From the NCBI GenBank assembly GCA_012036375.1, contig JAAUOI010000123.1, positions 1 to 8,135 on the forward strand: 8,135 nucleotides of DNA, in the 5' to 3' direction. Position 1 is the first letter of the stretch. Each line of letters starts with the position of its first letter. This document shows, piece after piece, positions 1-5,685 of this stretch. The notes beneath the pieces were generated by a model, which was given only the letters and a program-made list of their open reading frames with translations, made no database searches and had not been told where the DNA came from. Both the position numbers and the translations under genes were made by a program. This stretch comes from Allobrachymonas sp. Its GTDB lineage: Bacteria; Pseudomonadota; Gammaproteobacteria; Burkholderiales; Burkholderiaceae_C.

Positions 1-32
1 CTGTCTTAAACTGCTTGTTCTTGGCGCTCTTT

Positions 33-91
33 TGGTTTGAGGCACGCTGGCAGCAGCTTGAGCTGCCAGCGTGCCTCAAACCACTAGTTTT
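33..91 (+). terminator. Strong hairpin with short T run, probable intrinsic terminator
   Basis: Bases 33-54 and 62-83 form a perfect 22-bp inverted repeat around a 7-base loop (AGCTTGA). After a 4-base gap (CTAG) comes TTTT at 88-91 and then A/T-rich sequence. The T run lies only on the plus-strand side, so this would terminate a plus-strand gene lying left of the window. On the minus strand the hairpin is followed by AAAGAG, which does not suit termination. It could instead be a stand-alone palindromic repeat. The short, slightly displaced T run is the weak point. Confidence 0.5.
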
Positions 92-316
92 AAATTAAAA
101 CTGTGGTTTACCGGCGTAATACATGCGTTAAACGCTATGAAATCAATAGCGATTTACTCGCCAAACTGGCTTGTCGACTGCTAAGCCTTTGGAGCGTGGC
201 TCGTTTTCTAATAAGTAAGAAATCATTGAATAACGTATTGAAATGACCGCAATCGCGGTGAGCATTGATGCACTCAAACTTGCCGGCGCAGCATCTCGTT
301 ACTCGCACCTAGATGC
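92..316. other. Non-coding stretch downstream of the BLUF gene
   Basis: I see no convincing coding frame here; the only short plus-strand frame, from about 138, has 15 codons. Two small hairpins are present: CGCTAT/ATAGCG (133-138 with 146-151) and ACCGC/GCGGT (246-250 with 255-259). On the minus strand the first is followed by TTTAACG, so it could be a weak transcription end for the BLUF cluster, but the stems are short and the T runs poor. Confidence 0.4.
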
Positions 317-838
317 CTACGATAACGCATCTGCCCCATGAATCGCACTGGCGTATTCAGAGCTGTATTCGCTGTCAAGCAAAATCATGAGTGGCGCAAC
401 GCTGGAAGCCCAAATGGGGCGGTTCTCCAGTGGCAGTTTGCTGTAAGCATTGCGCACGAGTTGCAGCATTTCAGGCCTCGAAGTTTTGCCTCGCAGCATG
501 GCCCAATCTGGAAAGATGCGGCCAGCGGTGCTTTGGCGGTCTTCGAGCAATTGCACGATGCAATGATGCCTCGTGTCGACCAAGATGCGCTGCCACAGTG
601 CTTGCACAAGCTTTTCAGGGCCTTCTAAGTATTGAATATTGAGCCTGCCATCGGCCAGCAGCACGCCGGTGATATGGTCGCGATTGTTGTTGGCAATTGA
701 TACGGTGAAAATGTCAGCCAACTGCCCTTGTGTGAGTGTGTTGATGCTAACGCTTGAGTACATCAGGCGAAACAAAGGCTCGCCTGATTCTTTTCTAGGC
801 GGAAGGGTGATGCTGGGCGCGATGGATTTTCTAGTCAT
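317..838 (-). CDS. Short BLUF-domain blue-light sensor protein (second copy)
   Basis: This 173-residue protein has a single BLUF domain at about residues 21-115. BLUF domains bind FAD and sense blue light by rearranging hydrogen bonds around the flavin. The key residues are all present: Tyr27 (LMYSS), Asn51 in the NNN..HITG segment, Gln69 (NIQYLEGP), and Trp112 and Met114 (FPDWAM). No output enzyme domain is attached, so, as in PixD-type short BLUF proteins, it should act through protein partners in the cytoplasm. Residues 1-20 are a proline- and serine-containing extension. The tail (about 141-163) carries W-A-x(5)-L-x-I-L-L-D and Y-S-x-x-Y, which it shares with the other BLUF protein in this cluster. 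The ATG lies 3 bases after the stop of the preceding gene, with only a weak purine stretch before it, so translation is probably coupled. The family call is secure; the partner is unknown. Confidence 0.93.
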   Translation of the reverse strand: MTRKSIAPSITLPPRKESGEPLFRLMYSSVSINTLTQGQLADIFTVSIANNNRDHITGVLLADGRLNIQYLEGPEKLVQALWQRILVDTRHHCIVQLLEDRQSTAGRIFPDWAMLRGKTSRPEMLQLVRNAYSKLPLENRPIWASSVAPLMILLDSEYSSEYASAIHGADALS

Positions 839-841
839 GGT

Positions 842-1291
842 TTATTCCATCTGCTTCAAGGCGCCTGTGAAATACATCGATGCCAAATCGGCGCAGAGGC
901 ATAGCTGCTCATCGCCATGCATGCTGTGGTAGAGCGCACTGAAGTAAGCTGCGCCCCCGCTGAAGCGATGCATCAAAGCCAGATGCCGCATATGGAGCAA
1001 AGCCGGATCAATCAATGGCAAACGCCGTAGCTGTAGAACTGAGCTGCCGAAATTGCTGGGTAAATCGCTCACAGCATCCGCGACGCGCTGACCATAGAAC
1101 CACAGCAAATGATAGATGGGGATGGTGACGAAGCCTTCTCCTTTCAAGCCGCTGTGGTAGCGCGCCGCGCTGTGTTTTTCTTGCCAGCTCAGGCTCTCTA
1201 GCGGCACAGCGTGTACGTTGATTTTGAGGGTGGCTGTGCGCTCATCAGCATCGATCAGCGCAAGCAACTCATGGTTGCAGGTGATGTGCAC
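842..1291 (-). CDS. Unrecognised protein between two BLUF genes (C-terminal part)
   Basis: I do not recognise this 149-residue protein. The frame looks genuinely coding, with GC-rich third positions (runs of CTG, ATC, GGC and CAC codons) and a compact, mixed sequence without low complexity. There is no signal peptide or membrane segment. It has a conserved-looking core of FVTIPIYHLLWFYGQRV (about 55-71) and a His- and Met-rich C-terminal half. The frame opens only at 1297, directly after an in-frame TAA at 1298-1300, and the first start codon is the GTG at 1291. The residues before it (Lys-Pro) line up with the end of the frame in 1255-1623 at a run of five A. This piece is therefore more likely the C-terminal part of a protein of about 256 residues that is split by a frameshift. 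It ends TAA 3 bases before the next BLUF start, which implies one operon and a role alongside the BLUF sensors (inference). Confidence 0.6.
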   Translation of the reverse strand: MHITCNHELLALIDADERTATLKINVHAVPLESLSWQEKHSAARYHSGLKGEGFVTIPIYHLLWFYGQRVADAVSDLPSNFGSSVLQLRRLPLIDPALLHMRHLALMHRFSGGAAYFSALYHSMHGDEQLCLCADLASMYFTGALKQME

Positions 1292-1623
1292 AGGTTTTTA
1301 CCCAGCGATGCGCGGTTGACCCAAATGAGCGCGCCCACTGAGGCATGCAGCCAACCCCAACTCGATAAAGCATGGGGCAATTGCGTTAAGTTATTTCTCT
1401 GTAGTGCAGCAGCACGGTATTGAGTCTTGGCAGCATCCCAGCTAGCTGTGCCGTCACGCGCAGAGCGAGTCATGCTGCTGACGTACTTTAAGGGGTAAGC
1501 AATTTTTGAGCTGATGGACGAGGGCGACAAGCCCGACGACAGTGGCGCGTCATTATCGAAGGACAAGACTGGCTGCCCACGGGCAGCGATTTTGCGAAGT
1601 ATTTTCTCAAGCACGACGACCAC
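1255..1623 (-). pseudogene. Likely N-terminal part of the same unrecognised gene, frame-shifted
   Basis: This 122-codon frame begins with GTG at 1623 or, equally plausibly, GTG at 1614 (MLEKILRKIAARGQPVLSFD). Either start overlaps the TGA of the preceding BLUF gene (1607-1609), as in translationally coupled operons. The first 105 or so residues look protein-like. After ALIWVNRASLGK at about 1300 the frame runs into Cys/Ser/Thr-rich sequence and stops at 1255. At bases 1295-1299 the coding strand reads GGT AAAAA CCT. One extra A would fuse this frame to the downstream one as ...SLGKKPVHITCNHE..., giving a single protein of about 256 residues. I therefore read it as the 5' part of a gene broken by a one-base deletion in an A run, or as a sequencing error. 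I recognise no family. If the frameshift is an artefact, the gene is intact. Confidence 0.45.
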
Positions 1624-2107
1624 CTACTTGCGCTGGTGTTTGTTGCTCTGCTGCGCCCATACTCAGTCTTCCGTAGGCTTGGCTATAGTTCGTGTCGAGC
1701 AAGATGCAAAGTGTTGCAATCGCGGGAGCCCAAGGGCTTTGTGTTTCTTGCGCAGAATCTCGCGCTTCATGGACGATTTCAAGCATGTCTTCGCGGCTAG
1801 AGATACTCATCGACCAATTCGGAAACATGCGCGTTGTCCAAGAATCGTTATGCATCAGCTCGACAATGCAATGATGCCGGGGATCATCCAGAATGCGCGC
1901 CCACAAATCTCGCACGGCCTGCTTAGGCCCCTCGAGCCATTGAATGAATAAGCCTTGGTCTGCCATCAGGGTGCCAGTGATGCCATGTGCACTATTGTGT
2001 GCATTGGCTTTCGTCAAAATGTCTTTGAGCAAGGCAGGCGTGATAGTCGAACACGCAACGCTGCAATAAGCCATTTGATAAAGATGCTCTTCAAACTCTT
2101 CTTGCAT
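1607..2107 (-). CDS. Short BLUF-domain blue-light sensor protein (first copy)
   Basis: This is a second single-domain BLUF flavoprotein, 166 residues if started at the ATG at 2107. Counting from that ATG, the flavin-site residues are Tyr14 (MAYCS), Asn38 preceded by His37 (the His-Asn pair also seen in AppA), Gln56 (FIQWLEGP), and Trp98 and Met100 (FPNWSM). Its tail repeats the W-A-x(5)-L-x-I-L-L-D and Y-S-x-x-Y pattern of the other copy, followed by a variable Gln/Arg-rich end. An in-frame GTG at 2149 would add 14 residues. I prefer 2107 because the best -10 box (2160-2165) would put the transcript start almost on the GTG, and the BLUF domain begins just after the ATG. Neither start has a clear Shine-Dalgarno sequence. 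It is the first gene of the BLUF-unknown-BLUF cluster and overlaps the next gene. The family call is firm; the start is uncertain. Confidence 0.9.
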   Translation of the reverse strand: MQEEFEEHLYQMAYCSVACSTITPALLKDILTKANAHNSAHGITGTLMADQGLFIQWLEGPKQAVRDLWARILDDPRHHCIVELMHNDSWTTRMFPNWSMSISSREDMLEIVHEARDSAQETQSPWAPAIATLCILLDTNYSQAYGRLSMGAAEQQTPAQVGGRRA

Positions 2108-2159
2108 TTTATTAACGCCAAAGTAAACAAACTCAATGATATTGTTCACAGTTTTGTTG

Positions 2160-2181
2160 TTTATAGGGTAAGAAAACTTAC
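2160..2181 (-). promoter_or_regulatory. Putative promoter -10 box and dyad operator of the BLUF cluster
   Basis: On the minus strand TATAAA (2160-2165) resembles a sigma-70 -10 box and leaves a leader of about 45 bases before the ATG at 2107. Two bases upstream of it is a perfect 14-bp palindrome, GTAAG-TTTT-CTTAC (2168-2181), which lies in what would be the -35/-10 spacer. No good -35 hexamer is visible. A palindrome there suits a repressor or activator site; which regulator binds it is unknown. Confidence 0.35.
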
Positions 2182-2321
2182 TTTTTCGCGTAATAAATCA
2201 CACGAAACTCCTAGCTCGCCACTAACGAACTAAAAAAGAGTGCGAGCTTGGCCAGCCCAGGAGCAGCTAGGCAAGATACCAACGAATGCGCTGCTCGCGC
2301 GTGTTGAAAGAAAAGGAGTAT
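2182..2321. other. Spacer between the Crp/Fnr-type gene and the BLUF cluster
   Basis: This is non-coding on both strands as far as I can tell. It contains the small inverted repeat TTTCG/CGAAA (2184-2188 with 2203-2207) beside the BLUF promoter region. I see no convincing terminator for the regulator gene, so read-through into the BLUF cluster is possible. Confidence 0.35.
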
Positions 2322-3029
2322 TTAACCGGCGGTGGCTTCAGCCATGAGCGCGACAGGAGAAGCGATTTCAATGCGCCCATAACCCTGAGTGATCGCACCA
2401 AGGTCTGCTAATACGCGCAATTGCTGGGCAAGGGTTTGCCGCGTCATGCCCAACATCGAGGCCAGCGCAGATTGCGATACGCTCACTTCTTTGAAGCTGT
2501 GCTCAGCCCGCAAATCGTCGTGGCGTGACAGCAAGAGTAATCGGCGAGCCGTGCGTGCGCGTGCGGAGCGGAGTAAAAAATCCTCCAGCAGCGAGACCCA
2601 AAGTCGCGTGCGCGAGGCCAGCAATTCGCTCAAGCGGGCAGCAAATGCTGCGTCCTGCATCAGAAGACTAAATGCCTCGCTATCAATTACGCCCAGTACA
2701 CACTCCGATACGGCACGCGCCTCGCATTCACGCTTCAAACGATCCACCAGCGCCAATTCGCCAAACCACTGACCCGGTTTGATCACGCTCAATATCGCTT
2801 CGCTGCCGGTGAGCGTCGTCACGCAAATGTTGATTTCGCCCGCCACCAGTACGTACAAACCATCCATGCGCTTGCGCAAGCGCGTGTCCTGCTCCATGAC
2901 AGCTTGGCCTGCTTTGACCACTTTTCTCTCACAGACCTGCACAAGGCGGGTGCGTTGCTGTGGCTCAAGGCTGGCAAACCAAGGATTGAGCATGAGGCTA
3001 AAGTGAATGGAATTATCGAGGGCGAACAT
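2322..3029 (-). CDS. Crp/Fnr-family transcriptional regulator
   Basis: This 235-residue protein has the standard Crp/Fnr length and order. The N-terminal cyclic-nucleotide-binding-like beta roll spans about 18-125 and includes GLYVLVAGEINI and the GQWFGELALVD cassette (about 86-96). A dimerisation helix follows at about 127-160. The winged helix-turn-helix lies at about 183-222, with SALASMLGMTRQTLAQQLRVL at 187-207. In the phosphate-binding cassette the usual Arg-Ser-Ala after GELAL is Arg100-Glu-Cys, so cAMP binding of the E. coli type is doubtful. The four-cysteine iron-sulfur arrangement of Fnr is absent. The recognition helix has neither the CRP RETVGR nor the FNR ExxSR pattern. It probably binds DNA as a dimer in response to an unknown signal. 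The same-strand BLUF cluster downstream (stop to start about 215 bases) is a candidate target, by position only. The ATG at 3029 has no strong ribosome binding site. Confidence 0.9.
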   Translation of the reverse strand: MFALDNSIHFSLMLNPWFASLEPQQRTRLVQVCERKVVKAGQAVMEQDTRLRKRMDGLYVLVAGEINICVTTLTGSEAILSVIKPGQWFGELALVDRLKRECEARAVSECVLGVIDSEAFSLLMQDAAFAARLSELLASRTRLWVSLLEDFLLRSARARTARRLLLLSRHDDLRAEHSFKEVSVSQSALASMLGMTRQTLAQQLRVLADLGAITQGYGRIEIASPVALMAEATAG

Positions 3030-3219
3030 AGCGAGGCGGGTAATAAAGTATTAAGTAGCTCGCTATTTTTAGCGTGTTAAAACCATTTTTCTGTGAATCT
3101 TTGAACTTGGTGTGCAATAAGTCTCATTTGTCGGGATTGACTGTTGTTCTGCAGAGGTGGATCAGGCATTAGTTGTACATATTGAACAAACCATAGACGT
3201 GCCACGGGAGGTAAAGGTC

Positions 3220-3300
3220 ATGCCGCAAACCTTACTTCAGAACACTAAAGCGCTAATTTTTGCGAGTTGGGCTGAAAACCCAATGGTGACAATAGGTTAA
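3220..3300 (+). CDS. Possible 26-residue small protein or leader peptide
   Basis: The ATG at 3220 is preceded at 7 bases by GGGAGGT (3206-3212), the best Shine-Dalgarno match in the whole window. The frame runs for 26 codons, beginning MPQTLLQNTKALIFASWAEN, and ends in TAA at 3298-3300. A short stem TTGGG/CCCAA (3267-3271 with 3279-3283) lies inside the frame. It could be a small protein or a short upstream peptide for the TAXI gene 227 bases downstream. Chance is also possible for a frame this short, and I recognise no homologue. The ribosome binding site is the main argument for it. Confidence 0.3.
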   Translation: MPQTLLQNTKALIFASWAENPMVTIG

Positions 3301-3436
3301 GTTCGCTATTCGATCCCAGTGATTTGAAACTTTAGTTTTTTGGGTGTGATGCAGCCTTGGCCATTTTCACGGTGGTTCGCTTGAACACAGGTAGGACAGT
3401 TCTTGCGCTTCTCGCCTTATATATTTTGCGGTTGGC

Positions 3437-3465
3437 TTGAGCAGCAGAGATAGTTAGGCTATTTA
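3437..3465 (+). promoter_or_regulatory. Weak sigma-70-like promoter candidate for the TAXI gene
   Basis: TTGAGC (3437-3442) and TATTTA (3460-3465) are separated by exactly 17 bases and lie about 60 bases before the TAXI start codon. Each hexamer matches the sigma-70 consensus only partly, so the spacing and position are the main support. Confidence 0.25.
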
Positions 3466-3526
3466 AGAAAAAACGAGCCAAAGCACAAGGCGGTCTCAAG
3501 TTCAAGTGCTGCGTTAGACTGCGCCC

Positions 3527-4864
3527 ATGGTCATCCCCCAGCTTACGCGCCGCCAACAACTGATCGCTGGCGGTGTATTGATTGCGCTCCTCGCTGCCCT
3601 GCTCTGGGGCATCACGCGTTACCTGAGCCCGTCGCCGCCGCGCAGCGTGATCATGAGCACGGGAGCCGCAGATGGCGCGTACCAAGCCTTTGGCGAGAAA
3701 TACAAAGCGGACTTGAAAGCCAACGGCATTGAACTGATCTTGCAGCCCTCGGCGGGCTCTGTGCAAAATCTTCAGCGTTTGCAACTTAATCAAGCGCAGC
3801 TGGGCTTGGTGCAAGGCGGCCTGGGTTTCCTCTCGCTCGATCCAGAGCAAGACGCTGAGAAAACGCCGCTGCGCACGCTGGGTGTGATCGGCTATGAACC
3901 GCTGTGGATCTTCGTGCCCCAAGCCCAGAGCGCCACGCTCACGCAGGGCTTGCAAGCGCTCAAAGGCAAGCGAATTGCCGTGGGCGCAGAGGGCAGCGGC
4001 ACGCGCAAGGTGGCGCTCGATGTACTCGGCGCATATGAATTGACGGCTTCCAACGCCATGCTCGATGCCCGTTCAGGCAGCGCCGGTGCACAAGCCTTGA
4101 TCGACCAACAAATTGACGCGCTGATGCTGATTGCTTCGCCGCAATCAGCGGCGGTGGCGCAGCTTTTGGAGCGAACCGACATTGGCTTGGTGAGCTTGGC
4201 GCAAGCCGAGGGTTTGGCGCGGCGTTTGCCATATTTGTCCCTCATTTCGCTCAAAGCGGGCTCGGTGAATCCTGCTCGCAACTTGCCTTCGCGTGATATT
4301 CCCTTGCTCACCACCAGCGCCAATTTGGTAGAAAACGGCTCGCTGCATCCGGCAATTGCCTATCTCATGCTTGAAGCCTCGCGCCAAGTGCACCAAAGCG
4401 CCACCTTGCTCTCGCGCCCCGGCGAATTTCCGCATCTGCGCGGCACCGATTTTCCCGTGGCCGATGAAGCCACTCGTTATTACAAAGATGGCCGCCCTTT
4501 CTTGCAACGCTATTTGCCCTTTTGGGTGGCCAACGCCTTGCAGCGCTTGCTGTTGATTTTGATTCCGCTGGCGGCGGTGGGCATTCCGGTGCTCAAGCTG
4601 ATTCCGGCTGCACTCGAATTCAAAGAGCGCTCGCGCTTGTATGCCCGCTACGCTCAGTTGCTCAAGCTGGAGACGCGCTTGCGCCAGAGCCCGTTGTCGC
4701 CCCAAGAGATTGAGGTCGCGCAAAGCCAGTTGGATGAAATTGAACGCTCGATTTCACACACTAAGTTTGGCTTGGAATTTACTGATCGCGTCTACACCTT
4801 GCGCCAGCATGTCGAGTTTGTGCGGGCGCAGTTATTTACTCTATCGCAACGAGTCCCGGCCTAA
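3527..4864 (+). CDS. TAXI-family TRAP transporter solute-binding protein, membrane-anchored
   Basis: This 445-residue protein belongs to the TAXI group of periplasmic solute-binding proteins. They feed TRAP transporters, often with dicarboxylates or amino acids; the substrate here cannot be read from sequence. An N-terminal signal anchor (about 12-28) follows a basic start (LTRRQQ). The binding domain spans about 38-330, with TGAADGAYQAFG (45-56) and EGSGTR (155-160). YYKDGRPFLQRYLPFW (318-333) leads into a second membrane segment (about 339-362). A charged, helical, coiled-coil-like tail (about 365-440) would be cytoplasmic. This two-anchor form is longer than the usual soluble TAXI protein of about 320 residues and suggests a membrane-tethered receptor. 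No TRAP membrane subunit gene is in the window. The ATG has no clear ribosome binding site, but the signal anchor begins right after it. The stop codon overlaps the modA stop on the other strand. Confidence 0.87.
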   Translation: MVIPQLTRRQQLIAGGVLIALLAALLWGITRYLSPSPPRSVIMSTGAADGAYQAFGEKYKADLKANGIELILQPSAGSVQNLQRLQLNQAQLGLVQGGLGFLSLDPEQDAEKTPLRTLGVIGYEPLWIFVPQAQSATLTQGLQALKGKRIAVGAEGSGTRKVALDVLGAYELTASNAMLDARSGSAGAQALIDQQIDALMLIASPQSAAVAQLLERTDIGLVSLAQAEGLARRLPYLSLISLKAGSVNPARNLPSRDIPLLTTSANLVENGSLHPAIAYLMLEASRQVHQSATLLSRPGEFPHLRGTDFPVADEATRYYKDGRPFLQRYLPFWVANALQRLLLILIPLAAVGIPVLKLIPAALEFKERSRLYARYAQLLKLETRLRQSPLSPQEIEVAQSQLDEIERSISHTKFGLEFTDRVYTLRQHVEFVRAQLFTLSQRVPA

Positions 4865-5655
4865 CCCAATCCATGCCCGGCGAACACTTTTTTCGCTGCA
4901 CTCGTCTGCAAAAACGCATACAACTGCTGCGCTGAAGCCGGCGCGGCGCGGTGCAAGGCCATGCGCTGGATGATGGGCGGGTGTAGCGCCTCGTTGACCG
5001 CGATATGCCGCGTGCTTGCAGCGACTGCGGGCGATACAGCAAGTGATAAAGCCACCAGCCCCGCCTGCGCCGATCCCGTGCTGACAAACTGGGTGGCTTG
5101 GCTCACGTTCTCCCCCAGCACCAAGCGGCTTTGCAGCGGTTGCCACAACCCAGCGGTTTGCAAGGCTGCGCGCGCCGCGCGGCCATAGGGCGCGTGATCG
5201 GGGTTGGCAATGGCCAGCTTGCCCGATGCGCCCAGCGATACTTCCAAGCCCGCGAGCTGAGCCGAAGGCATCGATGCAGATGCCCTTTGAACCACCCAAG
5301 CCAGCCGCCCGCGCGCATACACCACGCCCGCATCACGCGCCCAACCGCCTTGGTGCAGGCGGTGAATTAAAGATTCGTCCGCCGAGAGAAACAAATCCAT
5401 CGGCAAGCCTTGCTCTAACTGACGGGTTAAATTGCCCGATGAACCAAACGTCAAGACGCTACGAATGCCCGTTTCTCGCTCAAATTGAGCCGCCAATGCC
5501 GTCAAGGCGAATTGCAAATCGCTGGCGGCTGCCACGCGAACTGTTGCGCCGGCTGTCGATTCTGCTTGCACAGGCAGCGCGGCACTGGCTGCCAGCGCCG
5601 ATAAAACGGTCAAGCCAGTTCGCCGGCGAAGCATAAAGTCATGCGTCGATTGCAT
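4861..5655 (-). CDS. modA: Molybdate ABC transporter substrate-binding protein ModA
   Basis: This is the periplasmic protein that binds molybdate (or tungstate) and delivers it to the ModBC ABC transporter. With the ATG at 5655 it has 264 residues. The signal peptide holds MLRRRTGLTVLSALAASAAL and PVQA before the mature start; the RRR-T-G-L stretch has some Tat character. Family motifs follow in order: VAAASDL (about 41-47), TFGSSGNL (69-76), the GLPMDLFLSAD oxyanion-site region (83-93), ANPDHAPYGRAARAAL, and GENVSQATQFVSTGSAQAG. The two serines of AASD and GSSG match the molybdate-contacting serines known in this family. ALSLA replaces the Tyr-containing segment of E. coli ModA, as in many Xanthomonas/Burkholderiales forms. 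Alternative starts are ATG 5634 and TTG 5685; none has a good ribosome binding site. modB and modC do not follow, because the next gene is convergent. Confidence in the family is high, in the start moderate. Confidence 0.9.
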   Translation of the reverse strand: MQSTHDFMLRRRTGLTVLSALAASAALPVQAESTAGATVRVAAASDLQFALTALAAQFERETGIRSVLTFGSSGNLTRQLEQGLPMDLFLSADESLIHRLHQGGWARDAGVVYARGRLAWVVQRASASMPSAQLAGLEVSLGASGKLAIANPDHAPYGRAARAALQTAGLWQPLQSRLVLGENVSQATQFVSTGSAQAGLVALSLAVSPAVAASTRHIAVNEALHPPIIQRMALHRAAPASAQQLYAFLQTSAAKKVFAGHGLG

Positions 5656-5685
5656 AGATTTCGCTGTAACTGTCAGGTAACTCAA

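Larger units (their letters stand above)
3030..3526. other. Intergenic region between divergent regulator and TAXI genes
   Basis: About 500 bases separate the divergent Crp/Fnr-type gene and the plus-strand TAXI gene. On the regulator side the minus strand has TAATAC (3048-3053), a possible -10 box. Just upstream of it is the 14-bp palindrome CGCTA-TTTT-TAGCG (3061-3074), placed like an autoregulatory operator. In the middle is a small reading frame with a strong ribosome binding site (entered separately). On the TAXI side is a weak promoter candidate (entered separately). The 3' half is A/T-richer than the neighbouring genes, and I see no RNA gene in it. Confidence 0.4.

Noticed and set aside
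246..259. ACCGC/GCGGT hairpin as terminator of the BLUF cluster
   Set aside because: The stem is only 5 bp and no T run follows on the minus strand.
1514..1951. 145-codon open frame on the plus strand
   Set aside because: It is antisense to the first BLUF gene, whose flavin-site residues are intact; Cys/Arg-rich shadow composition.
3332..3955. 207-codon open frame on the minus strand
   Set aside because: It overlaps the start of the well-supported TAXI gene antisense, its Arg/Ala/Gln-rich composition is typical of a shadow frame, and it matches no family I know.
4145..4723. 192-codon open frame antisense to the TAXI gene
   Set aside because: Shadow of a real gene, rich in Arg and Gln, with no start signal.
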